Shown one piece after another: positions 11,972 through 21,622 of a stretch of DNA of 64,000 nt. Within the stretch, counting starts at the first letter, position 1. Every line of letters starts with the position of its first letter. The DNA comes from Rhodocollybia butyracea. Lineage: Eukaryota > Basidiomycota > Agaricomycetes > Agaricales > Omphalotaceae. Location: assembly GCA_015501585.1 (NCBI GenBank), contig JADNRY010000249.1:27034-91033 (forward strand), given 5' to 3'. A program made the translations under genes and the position numbers. The notes below the pieces were generated by a model. The model worked only from the letters and a program-made list of their open reading frames with translations. It made no database searches and was not told where the DNA came from.

Positions 11972-12600
11972 CTAGGCGTCGTCGGTCATGATTGCGAAAA
12001 ACTCCTGCTCGTTAATCGCGCCGTCCTGGTCGAGATCAAACTCGTCTATCATGGCTTGCCTAGAACGCGCGCGCACAAGCTCTTAGTTTCAGGTAGAGAG
12101 AAATATAACGAAAAAGATACGCACAGTTCATCATCTTCTAACCTATCCCCAATTTCTTTCGCGACTCGCCGAAGATCTTTCAGCTCAATTCTACCCTTGT
12201 TGTCTCCGTCGAAAAGCTGGAAAGCTCTTCGAATCTCTTCCATGGGGTCTCGTTGTAATATACGGTCGCTCACTAGAGAAAAAGGTATCATGTATTTCAG
12301 TGAAAAGTACCGAAAAACGCGATTCACCCAATACTCACTGACTTTAGCGAAATCCTCAAAATCCATAAACCCTCGGGACGTTTTGTCGTGATCTCTGAGG
12401 ATTTTTAGGACTTCTGCCTTCTTCATATCAAAACCTAGAGCCCGCATTGCAACTTTCAGCTCGTGATAGTCGATTTGGCCATCCTTGTCGCTGTCGAAAA
12501 GCTCGAACGCCTCTTTAATTTCTTGTTTCTGGTCTTCGGTAAGTTCGGGACGAGAGTGTGTGCGTCGTTTGGATTTTTGGACTGCAGATGCGCCGTACAT
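11972..12600 (-). CDS. cdc31: Centrin (Cdc31-type EF-hand protein)
   Basis: Three exons (12600-12339, 12272-12125, 12059-11972) join in frame to 165 residues, the usual centrin length. After a basic lead ([16 protein letters not shown]) come EF-hand pairs: [14 protein letters not shown] (canonical loop), [29 protein letters not shown] and [14 protein letters not shown]. The linker ISERDP-like stretch ([14 protein letters not shown]) and the RPELTEDQ start separate centrin from calmodulin. Centrins bind calcium and act in duplication of the spindle pole body and, with Rad4/XPC and Sac3 partners, in DNA repair and mRNA export; that is family knowledge. The second loop departs from the ideal calcium-binding pattern, as is common in this family. 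The start is the first ATG upstream of the conserved region; a longer frame only begins at GTG. Confidence 0.92.
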
Positions 12601-12884
12601 GGTAGAGCGTGGTAGTAGTTGTGGTTCGAGAGCTTGAGATATCACGTGAGATCCTGTCACCTGAAATGCACGCTTCTCGCGATCGCGAAATTTGAAAATA
12701 TACGCGCCTGCAGCTGTGGCTTCAAAACTGGCCTTTGCTTGTTTCGTTTACGTAGATTCGGGAGCAAGTTACAGTTTAGCGCTGTCCAGTGTCAACGCAT
12801 AAATCGAAAGACGGTACTAATTGTTCACCGGCAATAACGTCGAACATTCTCCGAAGCCGAAGACCCGGACTACTGCTAGTGAGT

Positions 12885-13981
12885 TTATTGTTCATTATCA
12901 TACGGCTCATCACCGCCTACAACATCAGCGCCAGGCAAAAGCCATCGAAAAGTGATACTAAGTCGTGTACTACGAGGAATCCATTCGGCTTCAGCATCCT
13001 TTTGTTCTGCCACCTCGTTATTCTTTCTACCACCCTTTCCTATTTCGACCCAATCAGCGACTTTTTTCTCTATCTCATGGGTCCATTTGTACCGCGCGTC
13101 GCCAGTCAAGACGATGATACTATTTCTGGGAAGATAAAGCTCGTACGCTTCCAAGTCCGATGACGAAGAAGTTGAAGCTGTATCATTCCGCAATTTGTCT
13201 TCATGGTCCTCCTTGACCTTCTCAAAACGCATAACACAGCTTCCGCGCAAGCTCACGCCGACAATCCCGTCTCCAAATCTACGGAGAAGATCAACATGAG
13301 CTGATATACCTTCACCTGGAGCGTAGAGATTGAGTATCGCTTGTCTTGCTTGGCTTTTTGGAGGAACTAGGATAGGGGAGTTGTCAGTCAGTGGGTCCGC
13401 AGACTGAGGTGAGGAAGAGGGAAAAAGAAGCTCGTGGATCTCTGGAGGAAGCACAGGTGGCCGTAGGAGGTCGGAAAGCTTATCGAGGAGGGACAAAAGT
13501 GGAGGCGGAAGACCAGAGGAGGTAACTCGGACTCGGGATTACTGCGCTCCGTCTTTGCCCTCTCGAATAGCATTATCTGATTGACTCCCCTTCCATCGTC
13601 AAAATACTTTTCTGAACAGAAACCAACCAGCTGCTCCGCCAACTCATCCGAAATGTTTACCGAAGGGTCATAGAAAAGACCTGGAATAGGCGGTGCTGTC
13701 CGCAGAGCTGGGTGAATCGCAGTAGGTAGTGACGCAACATGTTCAACTGAGGATACTTCGTCAAATAGTGAGTTCAGGCTATTCGACGAAAACATTTCCG
13801 ATTCATCCGAAGCTGAATTGTTGGAAACGGAAGCCTTCATCGTCGGTATATCAACATGAAGCTTTATCCGTTTCCCATATGCGTGGAGGTTTGCCACTAA
13901 TGAAGAATCCTGAATTTTTCTTTTCAAATCGTTGGATTTAAAAGCAGATTCATCCAAAGGCGTCAAGCCATCCTGGTTCAT
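12885..13981 (-). CDS. AlkB-like Fe(II)/2-oxoglutarate dioxygenase, with a frame break
   Basis: The protein starts at an ATG at 13981 (MNQDGLTPLDE) and ends at 12885. The C-terminal 200 residues carry the AlkB core: LNLYAPGEGISAHVDLLRRF (HxD iron ligands), GIVGVSLRGSCVMRF, LPRNSIIVLTGDARYKWTH (third ligand His) and STRLSITFR (2-oxoglutarate-binding Arg). N-terminal residues include PPIPGLFYDPSVNISDEL and GVNQIMLFERAK. These features fit the ALKBH family of Agaricomycetes, which oxidatively demethylates nucleic acids or proteins. The two halves lie in different frames, with the break near 13510-13530; no GT-AG interval fits, so a one- or two-base indel is likely (mutation or sequence error). 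A probable 5' untranslated intron ends at TTTTGCAG just before the ATG (about 13990-14045). Confidence 0.78.
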
Positions 13982-14409
13982 GCCAATTTCTCTGCAAAAG
14001 AAAAAAGTCGTACCAGAGAGGTTGAGAAATCTCGTGCAACTTACTGACTGTCAGGAACAGAGATGTAAATAAGCGCTTGCAATTGTGCCGCGCTTACGCG
14101 GTACTTTACGGCCTTTCACAAACTACAGAAAGAACGAGAATATGATTGATGCTATAAAGGTAGAACACTTATTCGGTTTCTCTAATTGCCAAGTGCTCAT
14201 CGATTTTAGCATTGACTACTATAAGTATTTACTTGGTATTTATCAAAGGAAACGAACGCTCAGTCTGTCAGATAAGCTCCCGCGGGACGCTCGAAATCTC
14301 TCCGAGCGTCTTGCGTACTATGCGCGCCGTGGTACTAGTATCACCTTGGGAGACGACTCCAGGTTGACGTTGCTCACTAAGTCCGCCAAGGCAGACGACT
14401 TCAAGTTGG
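13982..14409. other. Upstream region of AlkB-like gene
   Basis: This contains the likely 5' untranslated exon and intron of the AlkB-like gene (intron donor GTAAGT near 14043, minus strand). A 110-codon frame on the plus strand (14085-14417) has no recognisable domain. Confidence 0.4.
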
Positions 14410-15271
14410 TTTTATGAAGGCCTCTTCACAAACGACTTTGTTGTCAGCAATACGGTCCAGCCCCCGGACACCGGAAAAGTACGTATCGGTGTCCAATAAA
14501 TTTGTTGATTTATCAGGTTCCGTCTTACCTTTCTTATGCTCAAGCAGCTATGATCCCTCCGAGTCTCACTCCGCTTCAATTGGTATCCCCAAGGCACGGG
14601 TCTCAACCTGACCATCAAGCTTTCGGGAAAGCCGACGGTGGTCAATGATGGTGGTACGTCAGTAGGTCAATTAATTGTACGCCGTGTCTTCCACCACATA
14701 AACATGTCTCTAACAGTCTTATTTTTCAGCACTACCCAAATACATCGACTTGATCTCCGTCATCACCTACTCGTCCGCTACACTTTCTACTTCCCATCTC
14801 TAAACGCGACGCACTCGTTGGCCGTGTGCCTCAGCGAATTCCCTGTAACGGTAACAGAAATAAGGTCAGGCCAATTACTCAAAATTGTTTACGGCGTACT
14901 CGAGTTGCCTAAGGTACGTTTTTTGGCTGAGAACGATCGGATGCCGCTTGTCAACATGAGGATTATTGCCCATCCGGACGATAGATTGGGTAGGTAGGAG
15001 AGAGTGGAGTGTTTCGAACACTTCATGCCCAAGGCGAACATACGTTTTGGGACTCTCTTATGGAAAAACTAATCGATGATGGCACTCTCATTGTACAAAT
15101 CGCGTTGATGTCTTTGTCTATCTGTGGTTCTGATTACCTTCTGTTTTACAGCCTCTTTGTGTGGAAACCTCCCTGGAGGACTGTCAAAAATCGTTGACGG
15201 ACTGAACAGGATGGTCAATGAGGAAGTCAGTGGCGTCAAACTAGTTGTGTTCCCTCAGGAAGATGCATAAC
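14410..15271 (+). pseudogene. Decayed zinc-type (MDR) alcohol dehydrogenase / enoyl reductase
   Basis: Pieces of a medium-chain dehydrogenase can be read in order but in shifting frames: a FTNDFVVSNTV-like stretch (about 14425), SYLSYAQAAMIPPSLTP (about 14525-14575), WYPQGTGLNLT and GKPTVVNDGGTSVGQL (about 14580-14675, the nucleotide-binding glycine motif with one Gly changed to Asp), YIDLISVITYSS (about 14740), VTEIRSGQLLKIVYGVLELPK (about 14850-14910), and GNLPGGLSKIVDGLNRMVNE...SGVKLVVFPQEDA ending at 15271. In fungal homologues (ToxD-like, NAD(P)H-dependent) these blocks lie in one reading frame apart from introns. Frame shifts, stops and the missing N-terminal catalytic half show that it is not functional. 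Block order and spacing match a full-length ancestor read left to right. Confidence 0.7.
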
Positions 15272-16501
15272 TCAGTGGTATGTAACTAAACGATGTCGTG
15301 GCTTTGCCATTGCCAGTTGTAAACTAAAATTACGGGTGATATAGCTAGGTGAGATCGGCATGGGTTTGTTGCTGGCTTGGGACGTCCCAAGTGCTGGTAA
15401 ACCGGATCCGAGAAGGTACCTTATTTGCTGATGTACGTCTCGGGTTCTCCGCGTGGTTCCATCTATTCGTTGATGCTGTTGGTGATTCCCAATACTCTCC
15501 AATACTCCGCTCGGAAACAATCAGCTTTGGGCTGATCCATTAGATGCACATTAAATGGCTAACTGCCTATCTTTCGCACTTGACCTGTGGGGCTTGAGAG
15601 GATATGGTCCAGAAGATGATCACGATGTGGTCGTTGTTCTGAGCAGAACTTTTCGATCGCCGGCTCAAATTCAAAAGAAGGAAAAAAAATTGAACAAGCG
15701 TGTTTAGAGAGGTCCTGTTTAGAGAGGTCCAGAGCTGCTTAGGGGCAAGAACGTGTTCACTACGACTGATGTCCTCGACGCAGATTAAATGCTACCGGAC
15801 CGCAGGACTATAGATCATAGATGCAATACATACGCGTTTTTTACTGGAACTAGACAAAACATTGTGTAAGCCCAGGGAACCATCACTTACCAGCCAATAA
15901 GTTTTCCGTACCTCAGTGGAGTCCCCATAAGTACACCTTGATCATCATCTATGTAGCCGAGACGACTAACAATCAAGTTATCTTAAGTATCACAGAAAGT
16001 ATGCAGGCCTTGGATACATCATGTCCCCGCTATTTTTTCTTCGTTGGTTGTGTAATTTGATTGATGCACCCACACCATTCAGAATTTATTGATTTGAAGA
16101 TTATCGGATCTGCAAATGTCGTCGCTGCTGCTGCGTTTGAACTTTGAAGGTCCTGGTGTTGAGGTGTGCACGGTGCTCTTTCTGAAGCCTGCCATCGTTC
16201 ACTGTAGTTTTCCGAGCGGCGAGTGTTTTGGACTCGTGAAAATGCCAGGTGTATTATTTATTTGCGCTGAGGAGACAATGAAGAAATCCGGGTTTTGGAT
16301 CTAATCATTCCGACTGAATGGATGTACTCATTCGTTAGAACACAAGGAAAACCTTAGAGGGAAGGCTGAAATGATAGATTACCACCGCCTTCAAAGGTCG
16401 TGCAAATAGACTCAGTCTTCCAGTGTTCTCCGTATCTTCCATCTTCTCTTCTTCTTTCGTGTACTTCGGACGACGGGTCGTCCCTTTGCTTCACTATCAC
16501 C
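15272..16501. other. Intergenic region
   Basis: No gene is recognised. The last 100 bases are pyrimidine-rich (CTTCCATCTTCTCTTCTTCTTTC) and are the likely leader of the 7TM gene at 16502. A small direct repeat, GGTCCTGTTTAGAGAGGTCC, is present near 15705-15732. Confidence 0.4.
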
Positions 16502-17876
16502 ATGTCTAGTGTCACCGTAGCATTCAACGTCGTCCAAGCCACAGGACTGGCCAGTGCCCTTATCATAATTGTCACTGCGGTTTTGACACCCTCTGTTCCA
16601 CGTTTATCGACTTGGTATCTTGTACTCTGTAGCAGCGCTGGATATTCACTTTCAATGCTTCTTCTGGCTATGGCTCACGGGCAATCTGGGACAGAACCGA
16701 ATCCTACGCTGTGTCTCATTCAAGGTGCACTCATTTACGCTGGTCCTATTTGGTAAAGTTTCTCAAGCTTTAGCTGGGTATTAAGCCGTATGTTGAATTA
16801 TCGTACGTCCAGGTTGATGTCCTCAGTTTGTATATTCGCCTTCCAGGTACGATAACCATTATCTTGAAGATTTTTGGGAGTTTACTTATGTAGGCCTTCA
16901 TGCAGATCTATTTGACAACAGTATTCTACGTCAAGCATTACTCTGGACCGATCCATCACAATAGTAAATGGGTGAATAAATTTGAGATTTGGGTTATGTC
17001 CCGTCCTTTGCTCATCAAGTTATTTGACTAGCTTCCGGCCTCCCCAGTCATTTTGTTTTTCCTGATCCTAGTCTCAATGCTGACGGTAAGATGTTTGCTC
17101 GCAGACACCGTACCAATGTGATAAATTAACTAGGCTGGAATCCTTCGACCAGAGATTGTTGGGCGCGATTCCACGCTGTTTTTTTGTCATTTTACCAACG
17201 GCACAGGGTACGAAACCGGTTTGCCATAACCTGGGGACAGCTTACGAGAACCGTAACTTCTAGTACCTACGCTGTGACTGTACTCAGCGTGATCTGTGCT
17301 ATCGTTGCACTTGTGTCCGAATGTACGTCTACAATGCCACTTATTTGTGCTGAGTGATCGACTTGGTTGCGAATTTAGGGAAGACAGGCAAACTTCTCTA
17401 TCGACACCGGAAGCACCGAGATGAATATTATCGTCAATCACACGGTACTGTTTCCATTGGTGTTATGTGTCGCCTGGCAGGTTTCAGTCTTATCTCAATA
17501 CTCTCGGTAACGTACGTTTCTTGCTGTGACTTCTCTTTGCGAGCGAGCAATGACACCTGAGCAGGAGCTGCGGTCTTCTCCTGCTTCAGCCTGGTGACTC
17601 AAAGTATGATGGCTATCTTCTTGTGTGGACGGGGATCGGTGAGATTTTTTGAAGCATCGTTCTCCAAATTCTAAAGCCTGTCCACAGTTTCCAACGCCGA
17701 CGTTCCTCTTCTTGGTCTTAATAGGGTGAGCACTCTTGTCATCACTCTAATCATCTAATAAGCCCCACTGATATTGATACATGTTCTTTCAGTCTATTAT
17801 TCGAACTTGGATGTTCTGGACAAAGCAAGACGATCTTGCCATCCAAGAAACAGATGTAAAGAAGGGCACTGTATAA
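16502..17876 (+). CDS. Agaricomycete 7TM receptor-like membrane protein
   Basis: The ATG at 16502 opens MSSVTVAFNVVQATGLASAL, the first helix. Successive exons encode YLVLCSSAGYSLSMLLLAMA, CLIQGALIYAGPIW, AFMQIYLTTVFYVKHYS, LPASPVILFFLILVSMLTAG, a loop VRNRFAITWGQLTRT with a helix TYAVTVLSVICAIVALV, a long basic loop KTGKLLYRHRKHRDEYYRQS, and FSLISILSV. Later exons give AAVFSCFSLVTQSMMAIFL and a tail IIRTWMFWTKQDD...VKKGTV ending at a TAA at 17876. Introns are about 50-60 bp with normal ends. The topology is seven helices with a long third cytoplasmic loop, resembling fungal G-protein-coupled receptors, but the family is defined only by mushroom homologues of unknown ligand. The CLxQxALxYAGP motif recurs in the gene at 45.5-47.1 kb. 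Confidence 0.72.
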
Positions 17877-18195
17877 GGAAGACAGGACTCGGAGTAGAAT
17901 AGACATTATGAGTGATATGTTTCTGAACGACATGTAGGCTTTCGTCGCGTCATTAAAGAATATCGTTCAGCCGAGGGCTTTTGTGACGTCCAAGGTTCAG
18001 TAAGACTTGCTTTGACATTTTGAAAATGGCTGATAAATCTACTGGTAAGCAACAAGTGACACAAAAGTTGAAATCTATTCGCTAGCTCTAATTGTTCGTA
18101 TAAACAACACACATAGCGATTAATGAAGAAAAGTCCATGCTCTAGTTGGTACAGCAGTTATGTAAGTTAATCAAGAACACATATCTGTACATAAA
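17877..18195. other. Convergent intergenic region
   Basis: The 3' ends of the 7TM gene (+) and GH16 gene (-) face each other here. No other feature is seen. Confidence 0.4.
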
Positions 18196-19617
18196 CTAAA
18201 CAAGGGCAAGCAAAGTTGATAACAATACAATAATTAAAATTTCTGCAATGTTCGGAACCGTACCTGTACCTGTACCCGTATTCGCATGAGCTGTACTCTT
18301 GTCCGAGCTAACAGGGGACCCAATACCGATACTAGTCGTCGAACCACTTCCATCATCCGTACCGTTGGTAGCCGTAGATGATGGAAATGCAGTGGCGAGG
18401 TATGTCCGGATGTAAGAAATGTCCCAGTAAGCGTTACCCAACGAGCTTCCTGAGCCTATTACGTTGGATATCTGGAAAACAGGGACAGAGAAATTCAGTA
18501 CCAGCAGTAAAAAAGAATAGCCAGCACCACGCAGAACGGAGCGTTGCGGAGTACTGTGGATAACATACTCACACATTGTCCTGAACAACCTGTGGAATCA
18601 TATATAGAGGTTACACCAGCCCTTTAGACAGCAATTAGAATAGTGTATGTCGAGAATATTTGTATCATGATTTACCAGATGCCACAAAGAGTGATATCAA
18701 TGACGAGCTGTTGAGGCTGGAAATACTGCGCGATGTCGCATGAACTTGATGGATATGCAGCGCTTGGGGTACCCCAGTCAGATAAGTCCATGTTTGAGGA
18801 GCTGTTAGCTTGGAATATGGACGCGGGGATGCCAGACCGCTATGAAATTTGATGCTCAAAACAAAGAGAACACAGCTCGAAATGATCGCTTACCTGCCAG
18901 AACCAAAAAAAGATTCCGCTCACATCAAATTGTAATGCGAACACACCCCCGCCAGCCTGCGCGAATCCACTACCAAAGCTGTTTGGTTTGGTTTCTTGAA
19001 CGAGACAGCCTTGAGCAGTTGAACAATTCGTCTCGAGAGTAACACCGGTCTGTGCCGAATTTGTTGCGAGGTTGCATCCAGGAGTGGTATGCAAAGCATA
19101 TTGGTTTAGCCCAAGATTGTTGATAGCTTCTATGATATCGATTTCACCACAATTCGGCCATGGCATGTTAGTGCCAAGCATCCACAGACTCGGCCAGACC
19201 GAACAGCCGTATGGAATATGTGAAACGTCGATGGTGATGAGGCTACCTATGGGATACGCATCCTGAGTGGTAATTTTGACCGAATTTCTGTTCACGACTG
19301 GCGCTGAAGGGATATATGTCGTGTTATCTACACGAATTATCGCATGACCCGTATTTGGATCAATGTAAGTCAAGTTTTGGGAGACCCCACTACTTTGGTT
19401 AACGTATGTTACATTTCCTACAATTCGAAATTTTAGCACAGACGCCACAAAAAGTATAATCAAACGAACCCCATGTGGTGTTGTCGATGTTAGACCAATA
19501 ATTGAATGATGAAAAGAAAGTTTCGCCAGAATATTCACGTACTGGGACGTATATGGCCCAACAGCAGCGAAGTAGTATAACTAGGCATACCGAAAGGTAA
19601 CGAGTGGCTTATGCCAT
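18196..19617 (-). CDS. GPI-anchored GH16 beta-glucanase
   Basis: The gene is read right to left. The N-terminal exon has a hydrophobic leader (CLVILLRCCWAIYVPV) followed by YSGETFFSSFNYWSN. Core GH16 blocks are IDPNTGHAIIRVDNTT, VPYGCSVW-like HIPYGCSVWPSLWMLG, and the catalytic motif GEIDIIEAINN (nucleophile and acid/base glutamates at E-x-D-x-x-E). After an intron come RSGIPASIF, CDIAQYFQPQQLVIDITLCG, and NAYWDISYIRTYL. A Ser/Thr/Gly-rich stretch (TGTGTGTV) and a final hydrophobic segment (AEILIIVLLSTLLALV) indicate a GPI anchor. This subgroup of GH16 acts on fungal wall beta-1,3/1,6-glucans. The only ATG in frame with the leader (19615-19617) is followed after one codon by a TAA, so either the first exon lies further upstream or the start is damaged. 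Confidence 0.8.
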
Positions 19618-19941
19618 GGATGCAGAAATGTAAGCCACGCGGTTTTAAACTCGCAAACACGTTGTGTTTAATTTGCGTTATATCATCCATCTTTTTCCCC
19701 GTGAAGCCGAGAGCCTATTGGAAGATAAACGGGTAAATCGATGAAACTTTGACAACGGCCAGTGGAATTTCGCATGTATATCCTAGAGGTACATAAAGAC
19801 TAATAAGAGAGGAAATTGGGAAACAGAGGAGTTGTTGTCAACCGAAAGCTTTTCCCGCCGGATCAAATTAGCTTCATCGGACCGAGCTTCTATTTTAAGA
19901 TTTATGCTCCACCAATTTGCTCGTTCGTCAAGGTACTCTTG
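19618..19941. other. Intergenic region
   Basis: Nothing is recognised here apart from the far 3' end of the MFS pseudogene, whose last residues (RRITILSKST-like) can be read around 19915-19965 in a shifted frame. Confidence 0.4.
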
Positions 19942-20511
19942 CTAAGGATCGTGATACGACGGGCAAGCCACCAGCCAACAACTGCTATATAAGAATACAG
20001 GAAAGCCCAGAAATACCCCCCCAAGATGTTGTATTTCACTGAAAATGCACAAGCAGAGCTGCGAGAAGGTAGTAATGCTAAGCAAGTAATAAGTATCTTC
20101 AGATTGACAGTATTCGCACCTAGAAAAAACTGCGCTTATACAACGAGAAAGGCACATGAACCATTGGACTAGTCCATTGGTAGAGCCCAAAAATGAAGGA
20201 CTAGGAACATTGTTCTTAATCAAAATCATGCTTGCTCTAGATGGGCTATCCTTAGTCAAAAACTCGGTAATATTTGGGCAGGCTCACGGATATGCAATAC
20301 CCCCTATGCGACTCAGAGCCAGGTCGATCAGTATCCCTACTCACAACACCGCTCGTGTATGTGCTCCAACCTCCCCTGTAACCTTATCAAAGCCATACCG
20401 AGCAATTAAATTAAGGAAGCATCAGGAAAAACGCCCACTCGAAATATTTCATAATTCTGAGAAATATTCTTGTAATATCAAAAAGGCTACTATGATCACC
20501 CAAATATTCTG

Positions 20512-20531
20512 GTAGGTAGGTAGGTAGGTAG
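20512..20531. repeat. GGTA microsatellite
   Basis: Five units of GGTA/GTAG lie about 90 bp inside the left end of the 3.0 kb element. Confidence 0.8.
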
Positions 20532-21191
20532 TAGTAACCGACGTGGTCCCATTTAGGAACTGCCGGGGCCCCAGCCACATGTATCACGCCAAATACATGC
20601 CTGGGATGCATAGCCTCGATGCTGCTGTGATCAGCACTCGCCGTACCGTCTCACAACATTAAGACTATACACGACCTAAAAAAAGGCGCTCTAGAAAAAC
20701 ATATTCGTTACAGATATGAAAGATAACCACAACATGAAGAATACCATTATGTGTTTGCATACAAATGAGGTTCAGGAATGAATATACAGCTCCCGATTTA
20801 CGAATACTGCGAAAACTGATACTATCCGTCATCATAGACTCACTCCGCAAGTCTCAGTACAGTAAGCACATAGGTCATAGATGACCACTGGATAGAGGGA
20901 AGATATTGGCGACAGGCAGGAAGATTTTGATTTCGGCGCGAGTAGAACGAAGCATCTAGCACTAAACATCTGTTAGCACTCAGTATCCCAAAACAAATGC
21001 GAGGTAACCAGAATGCTGGTTGCACAGAACCGATAGTCGTACAGTGATCATATCACGGCTCCCATTTTCCCAAAAGAAAGCACAAGCGAAAGGCTTGACA
21101 AAAGTTACACAACGAACATCTTCGGGATCTCGAGTATAGACTATTATTTAACGTTGCTCGTAGTAAACACAGTGTTCTTGTGCAAAAGAAC

Positions 21192-21622
21192 CGAGTGTCC
21201 AACAATGAACAACCTTGGCCTTTGCAGAACAATCGTGAAAACTGATAACCAAGTGTCCAACAATGAACAACCTTGGCCTTACGTGAAACAGAGTAACCAA
21301 GTGTCCAACAATGAACAACCTTGGCCCTTCGTGGAACTGAGTAACCAAGTGTCCAACAATGAACAACCTTGGCCCTTCGTGGAACTGAGTAACCAAGTGT
21401 CCAACAATGAACAACCTTGGCCTTACATGAAACAGAGTAACCAAGTGTCCAACAATGAACAACCTTGGCCCTTCGTGGAACTGAGTAACCAAGTGTCCAA
21501 CAATGAACAACCTTGGCCTTACATGAAACAGAGTAACCAAGTGTCCAACAATGAACAACCTTGGCCCTTCGTGGAACTGAGTAACCAAGTGTCCAACAAT
21601 GAACAACCTTGGCCCTTCATGG
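21192..21622. repeat. 48-bp minisatellite, nine copies
   Basis: The marker GTGTCCAACAATG occurs at 21195, 21253, 21301, 21349, 21397, 21445, 21493, 21541 and 21589. All spacings are 48 bp except the first (58). Two unit types differ in the second half (CCCTTCGTGGAACTGAG and CCTTAC(A/G)TGAAACAGAG) and are interspersed. Because 48 is divisible by three, one frame on each strand stays open through the array (16-residue periods), but the plus-strand frame has no ATG before the array. It lies inside the 3.0 kb element. Confidence 0.9.

Noticed and set aside
12049..12660. Longer centrin starting at 12660
   Set aside because: That codon is GTG. The first ATG at 12600 gives a normal centrin N-terminus and 165 residues.
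21192..21622. CRISPR array
   Set aside because: Units are contiguous 48-bp tandem copies without unique spacers, in a eukaryotic genome.
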